A model generated the notes under the pieces. The model was not told where the DNA came from, ran no database searches, and worked only from the letters and a program-made list of their open reading frames with translations. Position numbers and translations under genes: made by a program. Below are positions 45,401 through 55,829 of a stretch of 64,000 bases of DNA, piece by piece (positions within the stretch are counted from its first letter, which is position 1; each line of letters begins with the position of its first letter). Source of the stretch: Steinernema hermaphroditum (taxonomy: Eukaryota; Nematoda; Chromadorea; Rhabditida; Steinernematidae); contig CM059624.1 in NCBI GenBank assembly GCA_030435675.1, forward strand, positions 9,510,769 to 9,574,768, given 5' to 3'.

Positions 45401-48400
45401 GTCCGTCTGTCTCCCCGAAACGGTAACCTCAGAGGCATGGAGACTAACAGGGTACGGTAGGAGCCGTAAGAGACGTCTCTCGTTCAGACACCGCGGCATC
45501 AACTTCTTCCTGCCTGCCTTCGCGAAACTCTTCCTCGACGACGAGGATGTCGGCCAGGACAAACTCATCGCCGACCTCTGCGTAGGCCACCACGCCGTTA
45601 GGGCCGAGCACACCGTCTGTTTAGGGGGACGTGGAGGAGCAGGAGCAGGCGATCGTCAAGATCCTCGACGAGGACGGCACCCTGATCCCGGAGGAGGGCC
45701 GCGAGGAGAAGACCGCCTACCTGCCCGACCCTCTCCGGCAGCTCATCCAATGCTTCCAGAGAGCAGCCACCAGCGAGGAGAGTCAGGCGAGGGCCGTCTC
45801 CATCTCCGACGACTCCCTCTACGTCAACTTTGCCGCCGTGATGTCGAAGTCGGTGCACGTGGAGGAGGAAGACGACAACGGAGACGAGGAGGAACTCGAC
45901 CAGGCGGTACCGTACTCCCTCTTTCCGTGGCTACAGCACCCTTTTAGGCGAAAGAGGAGAGCGCCCAGGCGTTGCGGGCGGAGCAGGCGGTTCTGGCCGA
46001 CCGAGGGGCGGCCATCATGTGCCTGATGTACCTCTCGGCCTCCGGAGGAGAGCCCAGCGACATGGTGGCAGAGACGCTGCATCTGGGAATCCACCTCCTC
46101 AGTGGTGGAAACCGAGATATCCAGCAGATGCTTATCGACTACCTGCAGTTGAAGAAGGACGTCCGCTTCTTCACCTCCGTCGCCGGTCTCATGAACAAAT
46201 GCAGCGTGCTCAACCTGGAGATGTTCGAGCGACAGATCAAGGCCGAGGGCCTCGGCATGGGCGCCGAGCTGGCCTCGGGTGCGCACCAGAACCTCAACGA
46301 CGCCGAGTTCACGTGCAGCCTCTTCCGCTTCCTGCAGCTCACCTGCGAGGGCCACAACCTCGACTTCCAGAACTACCTGCGCACCCAGCCCGGCCACACG
46401 ACAAGCGTGAACCTGATCAACTGCACGGTGGACTACCTGCTGCGGCTGCAGGAGTCCGTGATGGACTTCTACTGGCACTACTCGAGCAAGGAGGTCATCG
46501 ACGAGGGTGGCAAGGAGTACTTCCTCCGCGCCATCCAGGTCTGCTCGCAGGTCTTCAACACGCTCACCGAGAGCATCCAAGGCCCCTGCATGGGCAACCA
46601 GATGACGCTGGCGAACTCGCGCCTCTGGGACGCCATCAACGGCTTCTTCTTCCTCTTCGCCCACATGATGGAGAAGCTCTACAAGAACAGCACGCAGCTG
46701 GAGCTGCTCCGCGAGTTCCTAAACCTGCAGAAGGACATGATCGTCCTCATGCTCTCCATGCTCGAGGGCAACGTCCTCAACGGACCCATCGGAAAGCAGA
46801 TGGTGGACGCGCTCGTCGAGAGCCAGCAGTGCGTCGAGATGATCCTGAAGTTCTCCGACATGTTCCTCAAACTGCGCGACCTGACCACCTCGCAGGCCTT
46901 CCAGGACTTCGACACCAACCGCGACGGCTGGATCTCGCCCAAGGAGTTCCAGCGCGCCATGGAGCAGCAGAAGATGTACTCGGTAGAGGAGATCACCTAC
47001 CTCATGATGTGCACCGACGTCAACAACGACGGAAAGGTCGACTACATGGAGTTCACCGAGCGCTTCCACAATCCCGCCCGCGACATTGGCTTCAACCTGG
47101 CCGTTCTGCTCACCAACCTCAAGGAGCACATCACGAACGACCCGCGCCTCGAGAAGATCATCGAGAAGGCGAGCACGCTCCTCGACTACTTCGACCCCTA
47201 CCTGGGCCGCATCGAGATCATGGGCTCCAGCAAGCGCGTCGAGAAGATGTACTTCGAGATCCAGGAGTCGTGGTTGGAGCAGTGGAGCAAGCAGCAGATC
47301 CGCGACTCCAAGAACTCCTTCCTCTTTAACGTCCTCCAGGACGACGGAGGCGACCAGGGCAAGTTGGACGCCTTCATCAACTTCTGCGAAGATACCATCT
47401 TCGAGGCAAGCGCCTCCTCCCTGACCAGGCTCACTCCTCCTCCGTTTTCAGATGCAGCACGCGGCGGAGATCAGCTCCGGCGACGCCGCCGACTCGAAGG
47501 TGGAGCGGGCGATGAAGCAGAGGGACTACTTCCTCCAGCAGACGAGCGCCGGCGAGCAGATCTCCGAGACGATCAAGTCGGGCTACAACTACGGCCTCAC
47601 CGCCGCCAACGCTCTCAAACCCGAGAACCTCTCGAGGACGGCCAAGTTCGTCACCTCCAAGATCCGTACGATGACGTGGGCACAGCTGATGGTGGAGACG
47701 GCCAAGTTGGGCTACCGCGCGGGCAGAGAGCTCTGCATCGCGTCGCTGCTCATCGTCTCCACCGTATGCCGCTTCGGCTACTTCCTGATGACCCCCGGAA
47801 AGGACGAAGACGACAGCGAGCCTCAGGCCCTCCCGATGCCAGAACAGTGAGTCCCTTCCCTCCTTTGATGTCGTCCTGTTTGTGCTCTTCTTGACGACCC
47901 TCTTTCAGCCACCACTCGTCCCTCTACCACCACGACTTCAGCTACCAGCCGACACATGACTTCACCGCCTTCGGCGTCAACATCCACGCCGACGACATCC
48001 CCAACGGGGTCCCGCCTGGATCTCCCTCTCCCACCCCTGACGACCCTCCGGGAGAGGTGCCCCTCACCCGCCAGTCGAGTGTGAATCGGAATCCCGAGGC
48101 CGCTCCCGAAAAGAACGACCCTGCGCCTAGGCATTTCCCCTCCCGCTCCACCCCCGTACACCCTCTTCCTTTCAGCGTCTATGAGTCCTACAGCCAAGTG
48201 GGCTCCCAGAACGTCATGCAGATGATGCCCGCCTCCCCTCCGGGCTCCCAGTACGATCCCAACGCCGCCTACGAGCCGAAGATCGCCGAGATCGGAGCGT
48301 CGAAGTCTCGAGGCTCTATCATGGTAGAACGTGACTTACGCCATCTCAACAAGCCGTCGCTTACAGAACATGCTGGCGAGGAACTTCCGAACGATCGAGA

Positions 48401-49896
48401 AGTCGACTCTCTACTTGGCTTTCTTCATCAACGTCATCCTCCTCTTCCATCGCGTCAACATCACTCAGCCCAGCACCACCGAACTGGAGCCCGTGAACAC
48501 GGAGGAGGAGGACGACGAGGATTCCTCCGAAGTGATTTACATCACCGGAATGACAATACCATACTTCGCCTATGAACTGACCGGCTGGATCCTCGCTCAG
48601 GTAGGCCCCGCCCAGCAACGAGATCATTGTCCCGGCTTCAGGTGCTGCACTGGTTGAGCGTGGCGCACGCGTTCGCATCCTTCGCGCTGCTCATCGCCTT
48701 CTACCACCTTAAGATCCCGCTTATCACGTTCAAGCGGGAGAAGGAGGTGGCGCGCAGCTTGATGTTCGAGGGCCGGTGGATCACGGAGGACGAGAACGAG
48801 GAGCGCAGCGTCGCCGACACGTTCATGTGGTACCTCGACCGCATCGTCATCAGCTCGAAGTCGTTCCCCATGAAGTACTGGGACAAGTTCGTACGTCGGA
48901 AGACGAAGCAGAAGTTCAAGGACCAGGTCGACGAGGAGACCCTGAACAGCCTTCTGGGAGTGGAGCGCGCCCCCGGAGACACCTCCTTTGACTACCGCTA
49001 CAACTGCTGGCTCTGGATGGGCGTGATCCTCACGAACGGCCAGTTCCTCTACCGCGTCGGCTACCTCCTCTGCTCCATCTGCGGCGTCTTCCTTTCGCCC
49101 TTCTTCTACGCCTTCCACCTCATCGACGTCGTTCTCTCCTTCCCCATGTTAAAGGCCATTCTCCAGTCCGTCACCCACAACCTTCAACAGGTATACAGTA
49201 GCAGCTCATTTACCCTCCTCCATCCGATCCTTTCCAGCTCATCTTGACCATCATGATGACTCTCGTGGTCGTCTACCTCTACACAGTGCTCGCGTTCAAC
49301 TTCTTCCGCAAGTTCTACGTGCAAGAAGGCGAAGACGGGGACGAGCCCGACCGCAAGTGCCACAACATGCTCACCTGCTTCATCTACCACTTCTACGCCG
49401 GTGTCCGTGCGGGTGGTGGTATCGGTGACGAGCTCGAATCGCCCTACGGCGACGACCTCGAGTACGCCCGCATGCTCTACGACATCTCCTTCTTCTTCTT
49501 CGTCATCGTCATCTTGCTCGCCATCATGCAGGGTCTCATCATCGACGCCTTCGGAGAGCTCCGCGACCAGCAGGAGTCCGCCACAGAGAAGCTCGAGTCC
49601 TCCTGCTTCATCTGCGACATCGGCAAGGAGACGTTCGATCGGATGCCGCGTGGCTTCGAAATCCACACCACCAAGGAGCACAACTTCGCCAACTACCTGT
49701 ACGTGCTCACTTGCACCCTTAGGATCATCCTTTCTTGTTCAGGTTCTTCTTGCAGTACCTCGTCAACAAAGACGAAACGGAGTACACGGGTCAGGAGACC
49801 TACTTGCGCGAGAAATACGACAACCGCGACTGGGAGTTCTTCCCTGTCGGCGAGTGCTTCGTCAAGCAGTACGAAGACCAACTTCTTCAGTCCTAG
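30452..49896 (+). CDS. unc-68: ryanodine receptor, intracellular Ca2+ release channel (UNC-68 type)
   Basis: Tetrameric SR/ER calcium-release channel of muscle and neurons. About 43 exons, from 30452-30517 to 49743-49896, keep phase throughout and give about 5,266 residues (family norm ~5,000). Order of landmarks: N-terminal trefoils ([40 protein letters not shown]); SPRY1; RYR repeats 1-2 at ~875 and ~985 ([37 protein letters not shown]); SPRY2; SPRY3 after a basic low-complexity linker (~1403-1540); RYR repeats 3-4 at ~3022 and ~3135; calmodulin-binding helix ~3882-3919; EF-hands ~4366 ([24 protein letters not shown]); six membrane spans from ~4801; filter GGGIGD ~5121; last helix [15 protein letters not shown]; Cys/His zinc site CFICDIG...HTTKEHN; end QYEDQLLQS. 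Longer introns are 30851-31326 and 35825-36263. One intron is GC-AG (47406-47451). Optional segments are listed separately. Confidence 0.96.
40028..40462 (+). other. RyR in-frame optional segment (exitron-like, 145 codons)
   Basis: The exon 39777-40462 stays open for 435 nt past ATG GAC G, where a GTAGGA donor (40028) lies. The normal donor at 40463 (GTGAGT) is in the same phase, and both join acceptor 40524. Skipping gives ...[12 protein letters not shown]; inclusion adds a Ser/Pro/Thr-rich 145-residue stretch ending [10 protein letters not shown]. Vertebrate RyRs have no such insert here, between the IPNL strand and [10 protein letters not shown]. Either both forms exist or one is the sole form; cDNA would tell. 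Confidence 0.55.
43016..43042 (+). other. RyR 27-nt microexon
   Basis: Flanked by ...TTGACAG and GTATTT, this 27-nt exon joins phase 2 to phase 2 and adds DELIDHLER between FETEK and HRSGLGQCL. Vertebrate RyRs have a similar YVEKLRPALGECL arrangement, so the microexon is probably constitutive. It is counted in the main model. Confidence 0.65.
44171..44197 (+). other. RyR candidate 27-nt cassette microexon
   Basis: In the intron 44117-44306, CTTTGTAG precedes and GTACGT follows a 27-nt stretch, phase 0 on both sides, encoding LFKDMIRNG. Inclusion would insert it between KKRREGQ and VKRDKHAN. It is not counted in the main model. Confidence 0.4.
44846..44890 (+). other. RyR candidate 45-nt cassette exon
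   Basis: TGTTCAG precedes and GTAAGT follows a 45-nt, phase-0 stretch encoding [15 protein letters not shown], very basic, just before the calmodulin-binding exon. Vertebrate RyR sequence has nothing corresponding, so it is optional or a false exon. Confidence 0.4.
44986..45098 (+). other. RyR calmodulin-binding exon, version A
   Basis: Encodes [20 protein letters not shown] and then [17 protein letters not shown], the counterpart of the vertebrate RyR1 calmodulin site (about 3614-3643), including the anchor Trp and the redox-reactive Cys in ACF. Starts phase 0 and ends phase 2. Version B, 143 nt downstream, has the same phases. Confidence 0.85.
45242..45351 (+). other. RyR calmodulin-binding exon, version B (mutually exclusive candidate)
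   Basis: Acceptor GCCTGCAG and donor GTAAGT bound a 110-nt exon encoding [20 protein letters not shown] then [17 protein letters not shown]. It aligns with version A around W[KR]K[VM]L..QRKR and shares the 13-nt run CCAGCGAAAACGC. Both versions go from phase 0 to phase 2; using both in one mRNA would shift the frame, so they can only be alternatives. Version B replaces the ACF cysteine region with SLI and then enters the same downstream exon ([11 protein letters not shown]). Confidence 0.75.
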
Positions 49897-49979
49897 GAGT
49901 CCTTATGCAGAGTATTTATTCCTGTTTGTGCCTTATAGCTTCCAACGAACTGTTTGTTTTTGATAAAACGTTGAGCAAG

Positions 49980-50654
49980 CTAGTAGGCGATCAGACTAGA
50001 TTCCATCTCCGAGTCAGAAGCGATCCTTCGAAGACGAACCGCCTTTGCCCTCTTCTTCGACTCTAAATGGGACAAGATTGCGGCAGTTCCAGCGGAAGGA
50101 GAACTCACTTTTCTTGCTGCGCCGCTTGAGGCAGTACACGACAATCGTCGCCATGAAGACCACAAAGATGGCGACAGCCAAGAACGAGATGACGACGACA
50201 GCGCCGGCCATCGGAGGTGCCAAGGAGAAGCGTTGCACGAAGCTGCCGTTCTTCGTCTTCTCATCGCATTCCTCGATGTAAGTACCGTATTCATCTTGCA
50301 ATGGCGGCTCCCAACACACTAGAGAGAGTCTACGTTGACTCTAGGGAATTGGACAAACCTTTGAAGCGCTGGAGGTTTCTCAAGAAGGGGCAGAAGTCTT
50401 CCTTCGCGTCTCGAAGACGTTCTGTCGCCACGCGAACCTCCTTGAAGGAGCCGAAGTAGCCGTGCACCTGAATATCGGTGGTGGCGTTCACATTGTGAGA
50501 GATGATGACGAATGTGGCTGAAATGAAGAGAAATGAATGGATAGGAGGGAATAGACGATGAACTTTGCAGCTTCTTGCAGTCGAAACTCGCTGTGGAGAG
50601 ACACTGCGGAGCTGTCGCCACGAGGAAAACGAAGCTGTACGCGAAGAAACGCAT
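49980..50654 (-). CDS. type I single-pass membrane protein, unknown function
   Basis: 180 residues from minus-strand exons 50654-50564, 50517-50359, 50318-50109 and 50062-49980, all in phase. Signal peptide MRFFAYSFVFLVATAPQCLS; ectodomain with cysteines at DCKK, DFCPF, VCWEP and EECDE and the motif NVNATTDIQVHGYFG; one membrane span (MAGAVVVISFLAVAIFVVFM, then ATIVVY); then a very basic cytosolic tail (CLKRRSKKKSKKRAKAVRLR) ending in an acidic/Ser stretch (SDSEMESS). A 46-nt GTGAGT..TTTAG intron is assumed in the tail; reading through it would give another tail ending SSSKDRF. No family recognised. It is convergent with the RyR gene (stops 83 bp apart). Confidence 0.78.
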
Positions 50655-51704
50655 CGGATTTGGAAACCGATGGACCGACTTCACGGGAGAGCGCAGGGGA
50701 AATGAAATGAGCCGGGAGACAGTCAGGGAGACAACGGTCTGGAATGAATTCCAGTTGGGACCGGGAACGACGTCTCGAACATTTCTAGCGTGTGTGGGTT
50801 CAAGCTGCAAGTAGGTCGTTTGTGTCAGTGACGAAGAACGTCTTCCGCTTGGTTTATCGTATTCTGGAGCATTTTGGAGCTATTGCGTCATCTCGGCGTC
50901 ATGTCGACAATTAGCCCGCCATCACCTTATGCATCTTGGTACTTGTGCTCTTGACGAAATCGGACATAGAGTTGAGGACCTTTTGTCACGTATCCCCTTC
51001 TTCTGCACCTTTTCGAGTCTCCGTGTTTGTAGTCTTCCGTGAAACATTCCGATTTGAAACAGTCGTCATCAGGCACAAACAATTAGTCGTGTTTAACTAG
51101 GTTGGCGTCACGAAAACAGCTCAGCTCAAAGTCGATCGTTTTCGGCGATCCATGAGGTCTAATGCCTATTTGTAGAAACGTTTGCAGAGGCTATGAAGGC
51201 ACTTAACACTCCTAATCGTCGTATTTTGAGGAGTTCTGAATGAACGTGTAGAGTAATGAACCCAAACGAGGGCAATCAAGGCGCAAACAACTTTTCCATT
51301 CAGAACGGACTCTTTTTTGTTGCATGTGCTCTGCTCCGGGCGCCTTCTTCGGCCTCGAAGGACGTGACTTTCCGGAGCAGCCGTCCAAAGTGCACTTCTG
51401 ACTTCAAGCACCGTCACGGCTGACACTAATGGCGACTCTATTGTGACGGCCGATTCCGGCGATTCCCTTGTTATGACGTGGACCCCGATCCAAACAGCGG
51501 AGCTTCACGCACCTGGGCGTGAGGGATGCGCGTATCTTGATTCCGCTGCTTTTTGTTTTCGCCTACCGGAGTGACTTAATGAGGCGCGCCTACTCGGCGG
51601 AACGATCCGACGCGCTAATTAGCGGAAAAACAACGGAGTCGCTGCGTTTTTAAGAGATGAACACGTCAGAGAACAACTAATAAATAGCTTTATTGCGCAA
51701 AGAT
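50655..51704. other. spacer
   Basis: Upstream of the membrane-protein gene and 3' of the neuropeptide gene. A minus-strand AATAAA for the neuropeptide mRNA lies at 51694-51689. No splice-supported coding exon was recognised. Confidence 0.45.
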
Positions 51705-52047
51705 CTACTTTCCGGGCCGGAATCCGTCTCCTCTGCCGATGGCGATGTTCCTCTTGGCCACCTCGCGTCGCTCGACCTCTCCAGTGAAATGATCCAGCCA
51801 CTGAAAGAAGAGGGGTCACCAGAGCGTGCCGAGGGAGGGTGCCTACCTTCTGCAGGGAATCGACGTTGGTGGGGCGGTCGTTGGCGGCGTTACGGTACAC
51901 GTAGAGGGGGTGTAGGATGAGGACGAGACGCTCGTCTTCCGCCGGAGAAGCGGGGAAGGGGTACCCCTGGGAGCATGCCACGAAACAGGTCAGCACGACC
52001 GTACACAGCAGGAAGAGGGCAAATTCGTGCCTGCAGGCATCTGTCAT
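51705..52047 (-). CDS. nlp-22: RPamide neuropeptide precursor (NLP-22-like)
   Basis: 98-residue preprohormone from exons 52047-51847 and 51800-51705 (46-nt intron, phase 0). Signal peptide CRHEFALFLLCTVVLTCFVA. A spacer domain follows (PASPAEDERLVLILHPLYVY, then a Trp-rich stretch). The dibasic site KR releases a single C-terminal peptide NIAIGRGDGFRP with a following G-K-stop, i.e. amidation after removal of the terminal Lys. C. elegans NLP-22 yields a single peptide of the form SIAIGRAGFRPG; the NLP-2/22/23 group are RPamides acting on GnRH/AKH-type receptors and affecting sleep-like states. The Gly-Asp at positions 7-8 of the peptide differs. The ATG at 52047 opens the signal peptide; upstream in-frame codons do not. 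AATAAA at 51694-51689. Confidence 0.85.
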
Positions 52048-52450
52048 TGTGCCGCCTCTGAAACGAAGAGAACCAGTGGACCGTATCTGGCACGAAAGAG
52101 AAACGAAGTGCCCGAAGGGGTTGCAAAACAATTCGGGAGTCGGCGACATTTCCCCGTCATTATGCAGTTCGGACTTTGGTCGTCAGAATTCGACTCAAAA
52201 CGACTCGAACGGGGAGTCTGCGTATAATTAGGGTTGCGCTCTCGCGAACGGGCTCTCTACGGGAAGGTGACCGAGGTTTTGTAGTCCGAACGCAGGTCGG
52301 TTCCTAGTGCGAAGCACTTAATTAGAAACGTTCCTAAAATAGCCAGAACACGCAATAAGCGAAGTCTGCAGATCGCGTGGGGTCCCCTCAGATGAATACG
52401 AGTGGATTGGATGGCGGTGTGTACGATAAGGATCATTTATTCTGTGCTGT

Positions 52451-52645
52451 TTACGAGGTGTAAAGGGCCATAAATATGACGCCAGAGACGAGTTGGAAGC
52501 CGAAATTGGGCTGAGGGGGAGGAAGGCAGATGAATGAAAGCGAGCAAGTCGAGAGGGAGGAGACCTTCGGAAAGAAGGTCACGGACTGATTAGCCTCGTA
52601 AGGAGCCATTGGAAACGTGCAACACTTTTGGCATTTGGGTGGAGG
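52451..52645 (-). CDS. possible 3' end of a gene with a GPI-type tail (partial)
   Basis: Two minus-strand pieces can be joined in phase 0 by a 53-nt GTCTCC...CTCAG intron: an upstream piece encoding PPPKCQKCCTFPMAPYEANQ then SVTFFPK, and a last exon PNFGFQLVSGVIFMALYTS ending at TAA 52451. The hydrophobic end resembles a GPI signal. TTTATT on the plus strand near 52436-52441 provides a minus-strand AATAAA just past the stop. Upstream exons are not identified, so this is only a candidate. Confidence 0.35.
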   Translation of the reverse strand, partial: PPPKCQKCCTFPMAPYEANQSVTFFPKVSSLSTCSLSFICLPPPQPNFGFQLVSGVIFMALYTS

Positions 52646-55194
52646 CACTTCAGAGGCGGTCGGAGCAGAAAAACAAAGGGGAGAGGAGTGAGCGGAGGGA
52701 GAAGCTGAGTTTTGTGGTGGGGGGAGGACCGAGTCGAGGGGCGGGGCTAGAATCGGGTCGGGATAAGCGCCGTGCTGGAGCGGGTCGTCGGGAGTTCTAA
52801 TTGGAAAGGTAGCCTTCGCGCGGATCCCTCGGAGGGCGCCAGAATTCCGCAGAATCTGCAGAAGATCCCCTCGATCCCTCTGGGAGCTCCTGGGGGTGCA
52901 GAAGGGATTAGAAGAAACGTAGAAGTTGGGCGGAGAAACGGCCCCGAGTGGCTAATGAGATCTGTCATTAGCGGAGTGTTTCCTTCAAAAATCACTTCCT
53001 ATTCTTAGACGAACAAAAGGATATTTTCGGAGACGGAACGAACACTCGTTCTGCAAACGCACCGGATTACATCAGAGGGGACATAAATAATCTACAAGTT
53101 CCGCCATTCCGTCATTAGGCATTAAAAGGAACAGAAGAGTGTCGGAGATTAATAAGACGCCTCCAAGGGATTGGCCTCTCAACCAGAACTCATAGGCCGC
53201 AGACTCTGATCCATAGTTCTTGCTAGCGATTGAGCTAAGCAGGTGATCCACGGTGAGTTTTGATCGTTTTCGGAAGGAAAATAAGCAGCAAACTGCTGAG
53301 GTAGGAGGTTCGTGATGGGCTGAGTAGAACGCCTCGCAGCTGCAGAGCCTTGCAGTGCATCAGTAGAAACGTTTTTGTTGGATTGTCGCCGTCTCTCCAC
53401 AGAATTTCGGCTACTAATTCCAAGAATAAAATTAGTGAGTCATACGCAGTTCAGAAAAAGGTTATTTCTGAATACAGATGTCGTGGCGGTGACTAACTGC
53501 CACACAGTACATGTCCAAGAGGCCACTATATGTCGCTCAGTTTTATATCCTGGTCTCCGAAAGTGACAAAACGTGGAGGTTCAGTGCTCGTGAAGTGGAA
53601 AAGACAACGATTTCGGTGGAGTCCAGAGAAGGAAACCGTTTACTGTAGTTCAATTTCTAAGTTATTTGGTCAAACGAAGACACTCAAAATGTCCCCAAAA
53701 GAGCATATTCCAAGAAAAGACCTGTGTAGGAAGAGCTGGATGTGTACCATTGTGTCAGAAACTCTATTTCTCGAGTTTTCTTGTTTTTCTTGTCGCCAGA
53801 AGAAAAGATTAATGCATGGATAAAACTATGCATCTATATAGAAGAGACACTAAAAATTCCGCCAAGGAATATTCCTTCCTCATCTCTCTCGATTAGCGCT
53901 CTTTCAACATCAAAATAATGTTTGCAGAAATCTGCTTGCCCTCCAGAACCATCATGCATATAGAGTATTTTAGGATCTTCTCCCTAATGGCAACATTTCT
54001 CACTTCCAGTGGCTTTTAGTCTTTTTCTCTCTCGAAATGAGATGCAAATTTCGGAAGTACTTCCGCCACCTCTTGGATTATGCTTCCGCCTCAAAAACCT
54101 GTGACCTCTCCAAGGAATCGCCTAAATGGGAAACGTGATTGCCTATAATGATGTCACTCTGTGGACACGAGACGATTTTGGAGATGTTTTTGAAAACAAA
54201 GCTTCGTGGAAAAGTGTAATGAAACGCCCTTTCGAGTCGAAATCTCCGCTTTGTCACTAATGTTCTGTTTTCTCTTTTCGCTCAAATGAGTTACCGAAAC
54301 TACAATCCTAAGGCTTCTCCGAGAAGCTCTGTCGAAGGCTTTGAGAAACAAAGACCAGGCTATACACCTTCCGTCCGCTCTTAATTGCCTTTTCTGACTC
54401 ACCTGTTTTCACGCACGTTCCCACCTGCCGCATGTACAAACAACATCTCGATTGACATCACGAAAGCGACGAAGACCGAAGCCTCCAACCGCACTTCCTC
54501 GGATTCCTTGAAATTCTTCCTGACTTTGAATTGCAAATGTAACTGTGCACTTTCGAAGAAATTGCATTATATCTCAGACAGGGTAGTGAGACGTCTCATC
54601 GTCTCACTCTGGCTTACAGTTGATGGCCATGAGAAGTTTCCTTTGCAAAAATCCTATTCTGAAGAACAGACTCGACTACTCCTGCACTCCAGTACAATAT
54701 CAGATCAAACACAAGTTTGAATTCTTTGAATTCAGTGCATTAGTAGAACTGTGCTCGGGTTGAATCCGAAAATAATTTTTTTTGCAGCACAGACCAATTT
54801 TGAAGTCCGATCAAAAATGAACCAGATGTGCCCCAGCACATCGAGGTCAACTTTCAAACATCAGATCCATGTCAAAAAGCTCGACCAAACAACGGAAAGG
54901 TTTTTCGGGCCACAAATTGGACCTTGTTTTGCTGTTTGATCAATTTTTTTTTGATTGTACTGGGCTGCTGCATCGGGGCGAAGCAAGCACACTTAGAACA
55001 CACTTCAAACGAGATGCAAAAAAGCAGATTTCCGGCTTAACTGAACCGAGCACAACTCTATTCATAAGGGAAGGAAGTATTGATATGTAACAGTGATGTG
55101 ATCTGTGATCTGAATACCGATTTTGAATACCGATTTAAAACCAACAAAAGCGAAGATCCACGTTCTCGCAGAGCTTAGCTGATTGGCATTCTAA

Positions 55195-55623
55195 AGGGCC
55201 ATTTATAGTCTGCGCGACACAAAACCCCATTTTTGTGTCGCTTAGCTTGTCGACGCGTGACTATGTACGCAAAACCAAATAAAACTGCACAGTGATGATG
55301 CTTTCGGATCGGGATATAAAATCATCAGCATAAAAAATTTTTAGGTTGACTTTGCGTAGGTTAACTTAACTGTCGCTTAGCTTCAACTTGACTGTCGCGC
55401 AGCTGTGTCGCGTAGCTAAGCGACAGTCAAGTTAAAGCTAAGCGACAGTTAAGTTAACCTACATGTCATGTCCCACAATTTTTTTCTTTTGATGGTTTGA
55501 TAGCCCGATCCGAAAGCATCATGACTGTGCAGTTTTATTTGGTTTTGCATATATAGTCACGCGTAGACAAGCTAAGCGACACAAAAAAGGGGGTTTTGTG
55601 TCGCGCAGACTATAAATGGCCCT
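55195..55623. mobile_element. PIF/Harbinger-like palindromic MITE (429 bp)
   Basis: Ends AGGGCCATTTATAGTCTGCG... and ...CGCAGACTATAAATGGCCCT are long inverted repeats, flanked by TAA on both sides (55192-55194, 55624-55626), the 3-bp duplication typical of PIF/Harbinger. Almost the whole element is one inverted repeat. Its centre carries several copies of AGCTAAGCGACAG and its complement. No coding capacity. Confidence 0.88.
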
Positions 55624-55640
55624 TAAGGTGTCAGCCCTAG

Positions 55641-55829
55641 AAGTTTCTAATTTGGAAATAAATGGAGCAAAAAAATAATAAATAAACGTCTTTATCTAAA
55701 ACCGGTCAATCTGTGAGCGCAGGTACGCTTCACACCTCGCTACGTTTCTCTTGTCCTAGGATAATAATATATGCTAGAACCCCGGAACATAGTTCTCTTT
55801 TGCTCCATTTACTTCCAAATTAGAAACTT
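55641..55829. repeat. short inverted-repeat element (189 bp)
   Basis: Arms 55641-55672 and 55798-55829 (AAGTTTCTAATTTGGAA[A/G]TA...) are 32-bp inverted copies with one mismatch, around an AT-rich centre. It lies 15 bp from the larger MITE. Probably another non-autonomous element; target duplication unclear. Confidence 0.65.
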
